64,000 bases of DNA from NCBI GenBank assembly GCA_007644065.1, contig VJWN01000003.1, positions 1,116,001 through 1,180,000 of the forward strand, given 5' to 3'. Position numbers and translations under genes: made by a program. This stretch comes from Margaritispora aquatica. Its lineage: Eukaryota; Ascomycota; Leotiomycetes; Helotiales; Discinellaceae. Below are positions 1 to 10,041 of the stretch, piece after piece (positions within the stretch are counted from its first letter, which is position 1; every line of letters begins with the position of its first letter). Under the pieces are notes generated by a model. It worked only from the letters and a program-made list of their open reading frames with translations, did not search any database and was not told where the DNA came from.

Positions 1-1324
1 AGGTGAAGCGTACGGAGCAAAGTGTAAATAGTGCCTCGTAGGCAGGTGGAAGTAGTTGGATACTTTCTTCCACCGGCGTGAGCGTCGGGAGGTAGAGCAG
101 GATCGGTAAGAGCGTGTCTTCGAACACAGAGCCTAGACCTGTTTGTGAGAGGAGTTTGGGCGTTAGCGCGGAGAGGAAAACGGGCGTGATGGCTAGTGCT
201 CTGACGCGGATGGAGGTCGTGGATGTGTCGAGGAGGGTGAGGAGTGGTGGTACGTAGAGGTGGAAGGTCTCGAGGAGGAATTGTTTCTGGGGGTGTTAGC
301 TTGCGTGGTTGCTTGTAACGGTGTTGAAGAGGTGCGATATTAGTGGTAGATGAGATGAAATGAGGCGGGACGGGCAGTGTAAACATACAGATGAATTTTG
401 AATTGCCCAGATGAAGACCGTGATTGCATGAGGAGCATCGTATTTCCATGGTCTAACACCCTTCTCCACCTCTCTCACATCAAATGCCACTCGTGGTGCG
501 GACGAGGGCATCGCCTTTCTCCCCGCAGCCGTGATGCCATCTGGTTTTGAGGCCGAGAACAGAGGTCGGATGAAGCTTTGCAGCAGGTAGCGGATGATGA
601 AAGCTTCAGAGTGGATGTGCGTTGCGATTTCTGGCGATGAGAGGATTTCCGAAGCATACCTGCGTGAGGTGGCTGTGGTCCATGGGTCAGCCGGGGAGGT
701 GAAGGCTATGATTGAGAGAAGAATGGCGTTATTGCTTGCTAGAGATTTGGGTGAGAGGTCTTGGAGAGAGCTGATGGCTTTGAGGCCGTGGATGCCTTTA
801 TGTTGAGCGAGTGTGATGGCTTGCTCTCTTGCGGCTGTGTTGGGATCTGGATGTTGTTAATGGATGGATGATTTGGCTGAAGCATCGAACTCTACCTTCA
901 GGCATGTCATCATTGTGAACGAGGCTACTGTCTGGGAGAATGGCGCTTGAAATCCAAAGGAGGAGCTTGGTCGTGTGCTCCTCGTCGTCGTTCCCGGCTT
1001 CTATCTTTGCGGCATCTTGAAGGCTGCTGCTTACGACCAGTAGCCTTGTAAGGTCATCCTATGAGTAGTAGATGAGCAATTTACTCCAAACTATCGTAGA
1101 TACGAGTTCATTCACCTTTTTACTCTCGCTCTCATCGCTGACAACCTCATCGTATAGTTGCTCTAGAGAATATTTGTCTGGTAGACCTGTCATGTGTTAG
1201 GACTTGTCTGCCTAAAAGGTATTCAAAAATACTTACACTCTAATAAAAGCTCTGGGGAGTCATCAATAGTTAGTTTCTTAGATATGACGAGCTTTTTGGC
1301 AGCTTCGAGGGCTGTTGTGAACAT
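1..1324 (-). CDS. TTI2: Tel2-interacting protein 2 homologue (TTT complex), 3' end outside window
   Basis: Tti2 works with Tel2 and Tti1 as an Hsp90 co-chaperone complex that stabilises PIKK kinases (TOR, ATM/ATR-type). The proposed model has five exons: 1237-1324, 1116-1186, 896-1058, 389-846 and 1-286 (running off the edge). Phases stay consistent across all junctions, giving about 355 residues in the window. The protein is helical and HEAT-like. The stretch around PWKYDAPHA and the last exon, with PPLLTLLD, LLSQTGLGSVFED and LLPILLYLPTLTP, matches my memory of fungal Tti2 sequences; that recognition is the basis of the name. The ATG at 1324 was chosen because the exon opens there and joins in phase to the next exon. 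A further upstream exon is possible. The gene is tandem with CCA1, whose stop lies 313 bp upstream. Confidence 0.8.
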
Positions 1325-1637
1325 TGTGGCTATTCATAAGATGTGTAGGTTTTCCGAGGATCCCAAAGATGAGTACTATCGCCAGTGAGGCAAACAAGGC
1401 TAATTTGTAACCGAGAATTGAAAGTAGTATCTCGCAAACCCTAAGGGAATAAACCGTACGTGGGAATTCTCATAACCCGAGTTCGGTTCATCTTAAGGAG
1501 TAATGATTATTTACATTCACAGAATTGATGATTAGTTATGCTTATGACTTTGAAGATGAGATTCTCTATGCTGTTCATTGTGCTTGTTCAACCACCATGC
1601 ACTGCCAAATGCTTTTCTAATTTTGAACGCCCGCTGC
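1325..1637. other. intergenic, TTI2 promoter side / CCA1 3' side
   Basis: Short spacer between two genes on the minus strand. I see no additional coding sequence, RNA gene or repeat in it. It should hold the TTI2 promoter and the CCA1 terminator. Confidence 0.6.
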
Positions 1638-3465
1638 TCAAATGGGTATATTCAACTCCTTACTCCTCTTTCTAACCTCCTCCAAAGCGCCAGTCCAGTC
1701 TCCTTTGTGGTCTGGGTTCCGCAACTGCCAAGCCATCACGACATCAAGAGTAGGCTTCATCCAGGTGCCAGGCTTAAGCCCTCCCAGTTCTTTCTGAAGC
1801 TGAGTACCATTAAGAATGGTCCTTTCACTGGGAATATCCATGAGTTCCATTGTTTCAATATGATCGATGAATGCTTGCCATTCCCCAAATAGCGCGTCGT
1901 ACTCTGGAAAGCGTTAGTAATTTTGCTACATTAATACATATCGATGGATGTACCTTTGGAATTGTTACGAGCTAATGCCTCGACAAGCAATGCAAATACA
2001 ACATGAAGCTTCCAATGACCACCTTGCGAATCCCATCCTCGAATGGCCATACCAACTGTATCGCGCTCATGTATGTACGCATCTTTGCGAATGACTGCAT
2101 CCTTCAATGCCGTGATTGCCTTGTAGTTCTTGAAAGCTCCAGCAATCACGCCGCTCTGTCTCGATTCTGCCTTGATGCCCTCTCTAGCCACTGCAGCTCC
2201 GATAATGATTGAAGGCTTGCCTTTTACCTTAACAGACATGGTCTGTGGTACAGTGCTCCATGGCGTAAGAGCCGCAAGAATCCAAGCGAGGTATCTTGAT
2301 TCATCTGATCTAACAAGCGTGTGATAGATTGAACCTGGAGACTCGTTGATTCGCAATTTCTCTAAGCAGTTGTAGGCGACTGCCCAGTTCGAACTATCAG
2401 GAACAGGTGGATCTTGCATCCCTGGATCCGTAAATATTGTCGAGTAGAGACCAAGTCTATCAATTAGATGGAGTGAGCTCAATGGATTGTTGCCTACGGA
2501 TTATTAGCTAGTGTAAAATTGAAATCTGAATAAAGTGTACCTTTCAACATCTTTTCCAACTCGACTCCCACACGTTCTCTACTAATCTTGAGCTTCAGAG
2601 CTTCCATAACCGCTGGATCACTCATGCAAGTCTCCGTTGCAGGATCGATTACGAAGTTGAGCCGGCTAGCAAATCTGATTAATCTCAATACTCGCAAAGG
2701 ATCATCCATAAACGTTGTAAGTGGTTCCAGTGGAGTGCGAATGCGTTTGGCATCAAGATCTGCAAGGCCTCCTGTAAAATCCTCGACTTGGTCGCTATGA
2801 AGATTATAAAATAAAGCGTTGATAGTAGCATCACGTCTCTCAGCATCCTCCACAGCAGTACCGAATTCCATTTGGGGGTTTCGACTGTCTTCTGAGTAGG
2901 TCTCCTTTCGTAAATTCACAAAATCCACATCGAAGCCGAAGACCTTGGTTGTCGCAGTTTCCAAGTGCTTAGACTTTTCTGGGTTTGCAAGAATTTTGTA
3001 AAGACTTCCAAGATCCTTTGCTTCCAAAGAATGCTTCTTCATGTTCTCTTCCACCTTCAAATAATCTTGCATCTTGGTGCTAAATGCAAAGCCAGTCATA
3101 GCATTGATTGCTGTATCAATGTCATGACTTGGAATGTCTAACAGCTTATCCCTCACCCATCCACCTGCAAAGCGAAGCTCTATCTTCTCCTTGATCTCCT
3201 TGGATTCATCAATGTAATGTGCAACATCGAGCAAAAGATTTCTGAGTTGACTTTCTCTCGAAGTCAGTGTGATCCTGGTTGTGGCCATTTTATCTCTGAG
3301 TTTCTTGCGTGGCAACTCTTCCTCAAGTTCGGTCCTCCTTTTCATTCGAGAACATGAAGAAAATGTTCTGGCCCTGAGAAATTCCGCTCCAAGTGTGACT
3401 CCGCTTGTGACTCGCGAGATGTTTATCCAGGACAATGAAAAGTTTGAATGCGAGAGGACTTTCAT
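1638..3465 (-). CDS. CCA1: CCA tRNA nucleotidyltransferase, mitochondrial/cytosolic
   Basis: This class II enzyme adds and repairs the CCA 3' end of tRNAs. Exons 2541-3465, 1954-2493 and 1638-1903 give 576 residues. Visible motifs in order: RFAGGWVRDKLL and HDIDTAI (nucleotidyltransferase catalytic region with the Asp pair), RRDATINALFYN, DDPLRVLRLIRFASRLNF and the ISRERVGVELEKML helix. The first ~58 residues are basic and Ser/Arg-rich, like a mitochondrial presequence, and an internal Met (MATTRITLTS) lies just before the catalytic domain. Yeast CCA1 uses alternative starts to serve mitochondria and cytosol, so the same is likely here by inference. It diverges from TRS85 across a 590-bp intergenic region. 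Confidence 0.93.
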
Positions 3466-4055
3466 AGGGTCAGCTCACAGAATTCTGTTTAATTCTGACC
3501 TTGAGCAGCTTCGGATTCCAAAGCAAATATCACTGAAAACAATAACAATAAAATAGGCCGTTGATTTGGAGGGAATTCCATAGGAGTAAAGATTAATGGT
3601 ATTTGGGGGTCACGTCGTGATTAGGATTGTCACGTGGTGATTGAACCACTTCCAGCTTCAATCCGGGTCGGCGTCGGAGCAATGCTGCTGCTGGACTTGA
3701 ACATTAGATGTCTCGAAATATGTAGAACCCTCAATCAAATCCCTTGCGCCACAGAATACAGTCTACGTAAACCTTTCAGCACCAAACAAAGCACCTTCCT
3801 TTGGAATATATGATTGCCTGAAGCATATGTCTAGAACACAAGTCATAAACAATCGTTACTCGCCGAGGTGAGGAGAAGCTTCACGAACCTAGATCTTGAA
3901 CGATCTAGATACATAGAAATGCGAATCCTTTGCTGACCCGGACTTTTCTCAGTACACTGTTGAACTACTCGCATACATTTGCCTTGACATCCTGCCAAAG
4001 AGCTGCGAGAATTTAGAACAACGCTCGACTGGTTGAACGCCTTATTCGATCCTTC
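3466..4055. promoter_or_regulatory. divergent promoter region CCA1 / TRS85
   Basis: This 590-bp region separates two divergent genes. It contains two 14-bp direct repeats that differ at one base, gtcacgtcgtgatt (3609-3622) and gtcacgtggtgatt (3629-3642), spaced by 20 bp. The second contains the palindrome CACGTG, the core bound by bHLH factors such as Cbf1. No coding sequence is apparent. Confidence 0.5.
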
Positions 4056-6374
4056 ATGACATCTCCCCGTCATGCCTCACCTTTCGAGCCTCCCAAAGGT
4101 CCTTCCCCGTTGAGGATGCCGAAGACGAGGGGCTCCGGGGACACACAGTCGATGGCATCTTCAGTATCAACACTCCCATATCGGATGTCAAATGCCTCGG
4201 TCTCCTCTCTATTTGCGTCAACGTCAACTCCATCCGGCTCCAGGGCAGGCTCGCCAAATGGATTAGCAACCCCAACCAAAATGTCGGGTTCTGTGTTTGG
4301 TGGACATGTTGGGGATAGAACTTCGTCTGCCGATCGACCTGATGATCCTCGAAATCTCATATTGGGCGCATTCGTTCCTCAAATTGCTGTGCATACGTCC
4401 TCGGATACCACAGAACTTGTGAAAGACAAGGGCTTTGACGGTGGTCTTTGGGAGTTGCTAAGGCCATTCGGAGAGAGAGTGCAAGGCAAGGTGACGGTCC
4501 GGGACAGCGTAGGATCAGGAAAAACATGGGATAACTTTGCCGTTAAATTTGTTCAATTGGGAGACGGCATTGAGGTACCAGAAGGAGTAACGGGATCGAG
4601 GAAGAGTGGGGAAGGAAAATACATGGCGGCAAACGGTAGCAAGCCATTGCCAGAATCTGTTATAGCTCAGCGCGCAAGAACCGGGGGAGATGTTACCGCC
4701 ATTGAAAATTTGGTCGATCGACATTTAACCCATTCCGAAGACTTTCCCAGCATGAATGCTGAGGATTATTTCGGGAAATCTCACCGAAGCCCAAACTTAA
4801 CTTCGCCATTTTATACGTTGTATCTTCGAAGATTACTTTCTGGGATACCTCTAGCTCCTCACGAGACATTCTCTCATCCTGTGGCATGTGTAATTGCAAT
4901 CAGCTCCAGGAGTACAAGCCCAATAGAGACGCTACGAAAGCTCTACGATGAATCTTTTAGTGGCGAGAAAAGATTGCCTCTTTGGGTCAACAATGATTAT
5001 CTTCGATATTATGTATTAGTACATGATGAAGAGCGGGACGACATCACAAAATCCATGACCCTTTTTGAGCAGATGAAGCGACACTTTGGGCTTCATTGCC
5101 ATCTCTTGAGGTTACGGAGTAGTCAGTGTGTAGCAAGTGACGATGACAGTGTCCAGCTTCCACGTTGTGAATGGCTAACAGCCTCAGAGGAAATGGCTGA
5201 GATTCAGGCGAGAGAACTTGGTGAATATATGGATGATGCATTTCCATGTATCTATGAGTCAGATACAACAGCCATCAAAACCTTCATTAGAGAAATGGTA
5301 ATACAGTCCATTGTGCCCACCATGGAACGCTGTATTGCAATGTGGAATGACCAGATAGCTTCGCGGCGGCGTGGATTTAGTGGTCGACTGATGAAAATGA
5401 CTTCCAAATGGTCATTCGGAGGAGGGTCGCGGACGTCAACAAATGGTACAAGCAGCTCTGGGTCTACAAGCAATTATGATGCTCTGCAAGGATTCTACCG
5501 ACCAGATGCACCAGAGGCAATACTGCGGAAACTGGCTGATTACGCGTTCATGCTGAGAGATTGGAAGTTAGCACAATCAACGTATGAGCTACTTCGATCG
5601 GACTTTTTCAGTGATAAGGCCTGGAAGTATCACGCTGCAGCTAATGAGATGGCTGCTGTGAGCACTCTTTTGATACCATCATCGATGACTTCAAGAACCC
5701 GCGCGGAAACGGTCGATCAGATGCTGGAGATGTCCTACTACTCATACGTCACCCGATGTGGGAATGCATATGGAGCTATACGATCGTTATGCCTCGGAAT
5801 GGAGCTTCTTCGGCTTCGAGCTGGATCTGCAACAGAAGATGCTGCAACTTGGGGAGCGAGAATAGTAGAATATAAGCTGACTGGGGTTATCGGCGACGCC
5901 CTGATCAAAGAACGGATTGCGGCTTGTTATGCATCCAAAAAAGGCACAGGAACGGGTCTCTGGGGCACGCGAAGTAGGAAATCAGCGATGTGGAGCATTC
6001 AGGCAGCGGATTCTTGGCTTACTCTTGGGAAGCCTTCCCAATCCAAGCTGCGACTCGACGTGGCATTCGCAAGGTATGCTACCAATAAAGAGAGTCTCTC
6101 GAAGTGGCCAGAAGCCAACGCGTTCCTGCAAGGTTTGGAAAGAGAGGTTCAATTGTCCCTTTACCCCGAATCTGCCATTGAGGGGCCTGGAGCAGGCAAC
6201 GACTTGATGGATGAATCTATAGGCGAAGAGAGTGAAACTTTCGATTCGAGACCTCATCGTAGAAGCTTGATGGGGTCTACTGTACCACCCATTGGGAGTT
6301 TGGGTTCTGCACCTTTGCATGGAACGCTATCAGAAGGAGATGATTCAACGTCTAGTGGAGACCAGTTCGAATGA
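4056..6374 (+). CDS. TRS85: TRAPPIII subunit Trs85/TRAPPC8 homologue
   Basis: Trs85 directs the TRAPPIII complex, a Rab1/Ypt1 exchange factor, to autophagy and Golgi membranes. This is a single uninterrupted frame of 772 residues. The first ~95 residues are Ser/Pro/Thr-rich and probably disordered. The conserved body begins near NLILGAFVPQIAVH and contains LTSPFYTLYLRRLLSGIPL and HPVACVIAISS, then LPLWVNNDYLRYYVLVHDE, regions I recognise as typical of fungal Trs85. The C-terminal ~60 residues are acidic and Ser-rich. The length is similar to other filamentous-fungal Trs85 proteins and no intron is needed. The ATG at 4056 is the first of the frame. Confidence 0.85.
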   Translation: MTSPRHASPFEPPKGPSPLRMPKTRGSGDTQSMASSVSTLPYRMSNASVSSLFASTSTPSGSRAGSPNGLATPTKMSGSVFGGHVGDRTSSADRPDDPRNLILGAFVPQIAVHTSSDTTELVKDKGFDGGLWELLRPFGERVQGKVTVRDSVGSGKTWDNFAVKFVQLGDGIEVPEGVTGSRKSGEGKYMAANGSKPLPESVIAQRARTGGDVTAIENLVDRHLTHSEDFPSMNAEDYFGKSHRSPNLTSPFYTLYLRRLLSGIPLAPHETFSHPVACVIAISSRSTSPIETLRKLYDESFSGEKRLPLWVNNDYLRYYVLVHDEERDDITKSMTLFEQMKRHFGLHCHLLRLRSSQCVASDDDSVQLPRCEWLTASEEMAEIQARELGEYMDDAFPCIYESDTTAIKTFIREMVIQSIVPTMERCIAMWNDQIASRRRGFSGRLMKMTSKWSFGGGSRTSTNGTSSSGSTSNYDALQGFYRPDAPEAILRKLADYAFMLRDWKLAQSTYELLRSDFFSDKAWKYHAAANEMAAVSTLLIPSSMTSRTRAETVDQMLEMSYYSYVTRCGNAYGAIRSLCLGMELLRLRAGSATEDAATWGARIVEYKLTGVIGDALIKERIAACYASKKGTGTGLWGTRSRKSAMWSIQAADSWLTLGKPSQSKLRLDVAFARYATNKESLSKWPEANAFLQGLEREVQLSLYPESAIEGPGAGNDLMDESIGEESETFDSRPHRRSLMGSTVPPIGSLGSAPLHGTLSEGDDSTSSGDQFE

Positions 6375-6945
6375 AGAGGACTTCTCTGAATACAAAATTA
6401 TTTTTGAGCGAACGTGTGCGAATATTGGAGGAGCATTGGGCCGGCGTTGGGTGTTTAAGAGACGACTCACAGGTCATGCATACAGGAACTTGGATCTGGG
6501 CGAAGAGCTCGACAAATACGAAGCTTGAGTACTTGCAAGGTAGCAACTCAGCAAACTATGAAATGTAAATCTTTTGAGACATGAACATTTATGACTTATT
6601 GGCAGTAAACCATACATCATTCAAGGAGGGATATAAACTCCCGATTAATTCCAAAATGTAGTATAAAATGAGGCACAATATATGGTTTCCTATCTTTTCA
6701 TCATGTTGTACACTTAGCAAGTTCAAAGATCGTTGGTTGTCTCTTTCGCTTCCCCTGAAATGGATTGCACAAACGTCCACAATTCTTTGTGAACCTGCAT
6801 AAAATCGCGTCTCACCGTATTACCTCGAGTTTACTATCTGAGAGGCAACCAAAACAACCAAGTCTCTTTATTACCAGGACCAAGACAGGGTTCAAGACAA
6901 CCTGCCGCCCTTTCAGGAAGCCTATGACTTGACTAAATAACCACG
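6375..6945. other. intergenic between TRS85 and CHMP7-like gene
   Basis: AT-rich 3' flank of TRS85 followed by the promoter of the next gene. No convincing gene, repeat or RNA. Short open frames overlapping the TRS85 3' end in other frames have no codon-level support. Confidence 0.5.
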
Positions 6946-8439
6946 ATGAGTGAGCTCCTCGCATATCTCCAAGAAAATGTTCCCCAATTCCGCAAGTTTG
7001 TCCCCCCATGTGCCCCTCTTTTGTCCCTCATCACGGTACTAATACACTCCAGCAACCGTCTCGCAGCTCTATATTCAGATTTCAGGATCCTGAAGACTAC
7101 GAATCCCGATGGTTATGATGCCAACATAACAGCGTGGCGCCAGGGCCTCGCCGCTGCTGCTCGTGCTGGTGTAACACCCTCCCATGACCTCATCGCCATC
7201 AATATCAACGAAGAGCTGTTGGCGGAACTGGAGACGAAATGGGGGAGGCCGCTGGGACTAGGGACGGTGGTGAAGGAGGCGGTGGCCAAGAGGGAGATGT
7301 TGCTGTACAGCGACTTTGTGAATAGGGAGGAGAGTATCTACAAGAAGGGTTGGGGTGTGCAGGTTCCTGGCGTGGGGGATGTGCTGGGCTGGGGACTGAG
7401 AGCGCTAGGGATACTAGGTGAGGGGCAGGATAAGATTCTGGTGGGGAGAGTGGTCATGCTGGAGAATTTAGAGACAGCCGGGAAGGAGGTAGCGAAGAGA
7501 GCAGACAGGTTGAAAGGCAGGATTGAGAGGGTTTTCTCGAAGGAGGCGTTTACGGAGAGCTTCAAGGATGTGCTTGGGCCGAAACTTACCCTCACTGAGG
7601 TGGATACGGAGTTACTGCTGAAGTTCTTGGTGAGGGACAAGGGGGTTATTGCGTATGATGGTCAGACGATCAAGATCAAGGCGAGAGGCGAGAAAACGCC
7701 TGGAACTATCACAGCAGAGGATACGACGATTGCGTCACTAAAGAGCCTGATAACAGATCTGGACATCCAGACTGCGGTGCTCACAAAACGAGTCGACGAG
7801 TTGGCCATCACAGCTAAAGAGGCAGTGGTACGGAAGAACCGAGTTGTTGCGCTTGCAGCTCTCAAGTCAAAGAAACTAGCCGAGTCGACACTCACCAAAC
7901 GCCACGCGACTTTGGCACAGCTCGAGGAGGTCTTTGCAAGCATAGAGCAGGCAGCCGACCAGATCGAACTGGTCAACGTTATGGAAGCTAGTTCGAAGGT
8001 GTTATCGGGCTTGAACAAGGAAGTGGGTGGTGTAGAAAGGGTGGATGATATCGTCGATGAATTGAGGGAGCAAATGAGCAAGGTTGATGAAGTGGGCAAT
8101 GTCATTGCGGAAGCTGGACAGACCGATGCAATCGACGAAAGCGAGGTTGACGATGAGCTTGAGGCAATGGAACGAGAGGAGCGGGAAAAGAGAGAGGCCA
8201 TAGAGCGTGCCGAACGAGAGAAAAGAGAGGCGGCGGAGAGGAAGGAGAAAGAAGAGCGAGAACGAAATGAGGCTATCGAGACGAAGAGGCGGCTTGATGA
8301 GCTTGAGGAGGCTGAACGGCAAGCGAAAGAGAAGGCAGCCAAGAAGGAAGCTGCAATATCCACTGATAATTTGCTGGAAGGGGAGTTAAATCGACTGTCA
8401 CTAGAACCAGATGAGGAGAAGGAGGCTATTGCTGCATAG
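6946..8439 (+). CDS. ESCRT-III protein, CHMP7-like (Snf7 domain)
   Basis: CHMP7-type proteins recruit ESCRT-III at the nuclear envelope and endosomes. The unspliced frame would give 497 residues. I propose a 57-nt in-frame intron at 6996-7052 (GT at 6996, branch-like TACTAAT, AG at 7052). Removing it joins QFR to NNRLAALYSDF and gives 478 residues, which matches the family's usual N-terminus better. An N-terminal winged-helix-like half (YSDFRILKTTNPDGY, WGRPLGLGTVV) precedes a Snf7 helical region from about residue 250 (ALKSKKLAESTLTKRHATLA, QIELVNVMEASSKVLSGLNK). A long charged EER/EKR coiled coil follows near residues 400-470. The charged C-terminal coil is longer than in a minimal Snf7 protein. 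Confidence 0.85.
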   Translation: MSELLAYLQENVPQFRKFVPPCAPLLSLITVLIHSSNRLAALYSDFRILKTTNPDGYDANITAWRQGLAAAARAGVTPSHDLIAININEELLAELETKWGRPLGLGTVVKEAVAKREMLLYSDFVNREESIYKKGWGVQVPGVGDVLGWGLRALGILGEGQDKILVGRVVMLENLETAGKEVAKRADRLKGRIERVFSKEAFTESFKDVLGPKLTLTEVDTELLLKFLVRDKGVIAYDGQTIKIKARGEKTPGTITAEDTTIASLKSLITDLDIQTAVLTKRVDELAITAKEAVVRKNRVVALAALKSKKLAESTLTKRHATLAQLEEVFASIEQAADQIELVNVMEASSKVLSGLNKEVGGVERVDDIVDELREQMSKVDEVGNVIAEAGQTDAIDESEVDDELEAMEREEREKREAIERAEREKREAAERKEKEERERNEAIETKRRLDELEEAERQAKEKAAKKEAAISTDNLLEGELNRLSLEPDEEKEAIAA

Positions 8440-8535
8440 TTAGCGTTGTGTATAAATTACTTGAGTCTATAATAATCACGCAGGATGCATTGGCGCAAGG
8501 AGTTTGGGTAAATCAGGCCAAGATATACATTAAGC

Positions 8536-9874
8536 TTAAGGCTGCGATGGCAATGGATGGGGTGTAGTAATATCAGATGCAACATTAGCATTCTTCTGCA
8601 GTATTGGTACCGTTTTCCAGTTTTGTGAAGAATCTTGGTCTCCATTCGGTCGACTTTCATCGAAGAATCGGCTTCTTGACTTGTCAGGAGAGTCCTCAGT
8701 AGTAGTCACGTCCATCTCGCCATGCGCGTGTCCCTCAACAGGCGTTGACGGGGAGCTACCTGTCGCTTGTGACATCGGGGTAGAAGATGACGAAGAAGCT
8801 GTTTCTGGCTTCTTGACCTTCGATCTCGCCTGCGCTACCAGATTTTTGAAATCAGCTTTATGAGTATTCGACCATGCTTTGCCATCGAAATCCTTGTCCT
8901 TGATTAGAGCTCCTTGCGCAGAAATGGTATTCTTCCCAAGCGTTTTGTCCCACTTATCTAGTTCTCGTCTTAATTCAGTCGTCGGCTTTGGCAGTGTGGC
9001 ATCACAATTCGCATTCCACAGTGTCACCCATTCGGTATACCTCCTTTCTAACAATTGCCTTGGGCCTGCTGCCGATAGTCCCTGATCAGTCAGCTTCTTC
9101 CGAAGGGCTGGGTCCTTGATGAACTGGAAGTTTGGTGAAGGGAGTCGTTCGGGTCGCTTCAGAGGCTTGTCTGGTATTGTAGGTACACTCATGGTTTGTT
9201 TGCTTCCTCGGCCGAAAGACTTGGTGACTCGAGGTTCGTCTATACAGTTTTGATCAAGATGAGTATTGATTGCTGTTTCTTTCACAATCTTATTGCAGAC
9301 AGGGCACTGCACCATGCCGTCTTTAAGAATGTAATCATTAGCCCAGACCTAAATCTGTACGTATGCACAGCTCACCAGGTAGATAATCCTCATCCTCCTC
9401 CCCAGCAGAATCCATAACTTCTATCACTTCAGTCTGCGAAGACCTCGTTCTCCTGCCCGACGTCCTTGGCTTCTTCCTCGACATATCCTCCTGCTCATCT
9501 CGCTCTTCTCTCCTCTTGCGTTTCGGCGAAGCAGGTTGTATAATTTCCACCGGTTTTGTAGCGACTTCCATTAACTGCGGCCTTGCCCTCTTGAATGCCT
9601 CAACCACCTCTTCCAAAGCACGGTTAAGTCTCAATTTCATTTCCTGGTCCGGCTTCCAGCACGCTGGACATTTCCCTTCGCTGTTTAAAGACCTGCGTAT
9701 GCATAATGAGCAGAAAGTGTGGTCGCAGGACGTGGTCATTGGCGTGGTATAGAAGTCTTTGCAGACTCGACATCTTAAGGCAGAATCCACTTCTGCAAGT
9801 TTGGGGATCGGTGTTGGGTTCCAGTCGGTAGAATCAGAGACCTCATAGGCATCATCTTTCGATATCCTGTTCAT
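8536..9874 (-). CDS. RAD18: postreplication repair E3 ubiquitin ligase Rad18
   Basis: Rad18 with Rad6 monoubiquitinates PCNA at stalled forks. Two exons, 9376-9874 and 8536-9320, give 427 residues. Domains in order: a C3HC4 RING (CRVCKDFYTTPMTTSCDHTF then CSLC and CPAC), a basic linker with KRKRREER and RKKPRTSGRRTR (likely nuclear localisation), a Rad18-type UBZ zinc finger (CPVCNKIVKETAINTHLDQNC, split just before by the intron) and a SAP-like helix pair (LTDQGLSAAGPRQLLERRYT). The C-terminus is low-complexity. The Met before NRISKDDAYEV was preferred, because the longer frame would run past the divergent POL32 start. Only 167 bp separate it from POL32. Confidence 0.95.
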
Positions 9875-10041
9875 CTCGAATAAGTTACGCCAAAAACACT
9901 TAAATTGCCGGGGTTGTGATTGTGACGTTGTTGATGGTAAGAAATTGGGGTCGCGTAAAGTGGTTTCTTCGCGACGCGTCGGCCAAAAGCTCCGTCTGAT
10001 CCCAAACTCTCGATAACATCGACAAATGTCAAGACGGCATA
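9875..10041. promoter_or_regulatory. 167-bp bidirectional promoter RAD18 / POL32 with an MCB box
   Basis: Head-to-head intergenic region between two PCNA-linked genes. It contains ACGCGT at 9974-9979, within gcgacgcgtc, the MluI cell-cycle box bound by MBF in yeasts to drive G1/S transcription. The site lies about 100 bp from the RAD18 start and 63 bp from the POL32 start. Control of both genes by this site is inference. Confidence 0.55.

Noticed and set aside
7662..8363. 233-residue Ser-rich frame antisense to the CHMP7-like gene
   Set aside because: It mirrors the Glu/Arg/Lys coiled-coil codons of the sense gene; typical antisense artefact.
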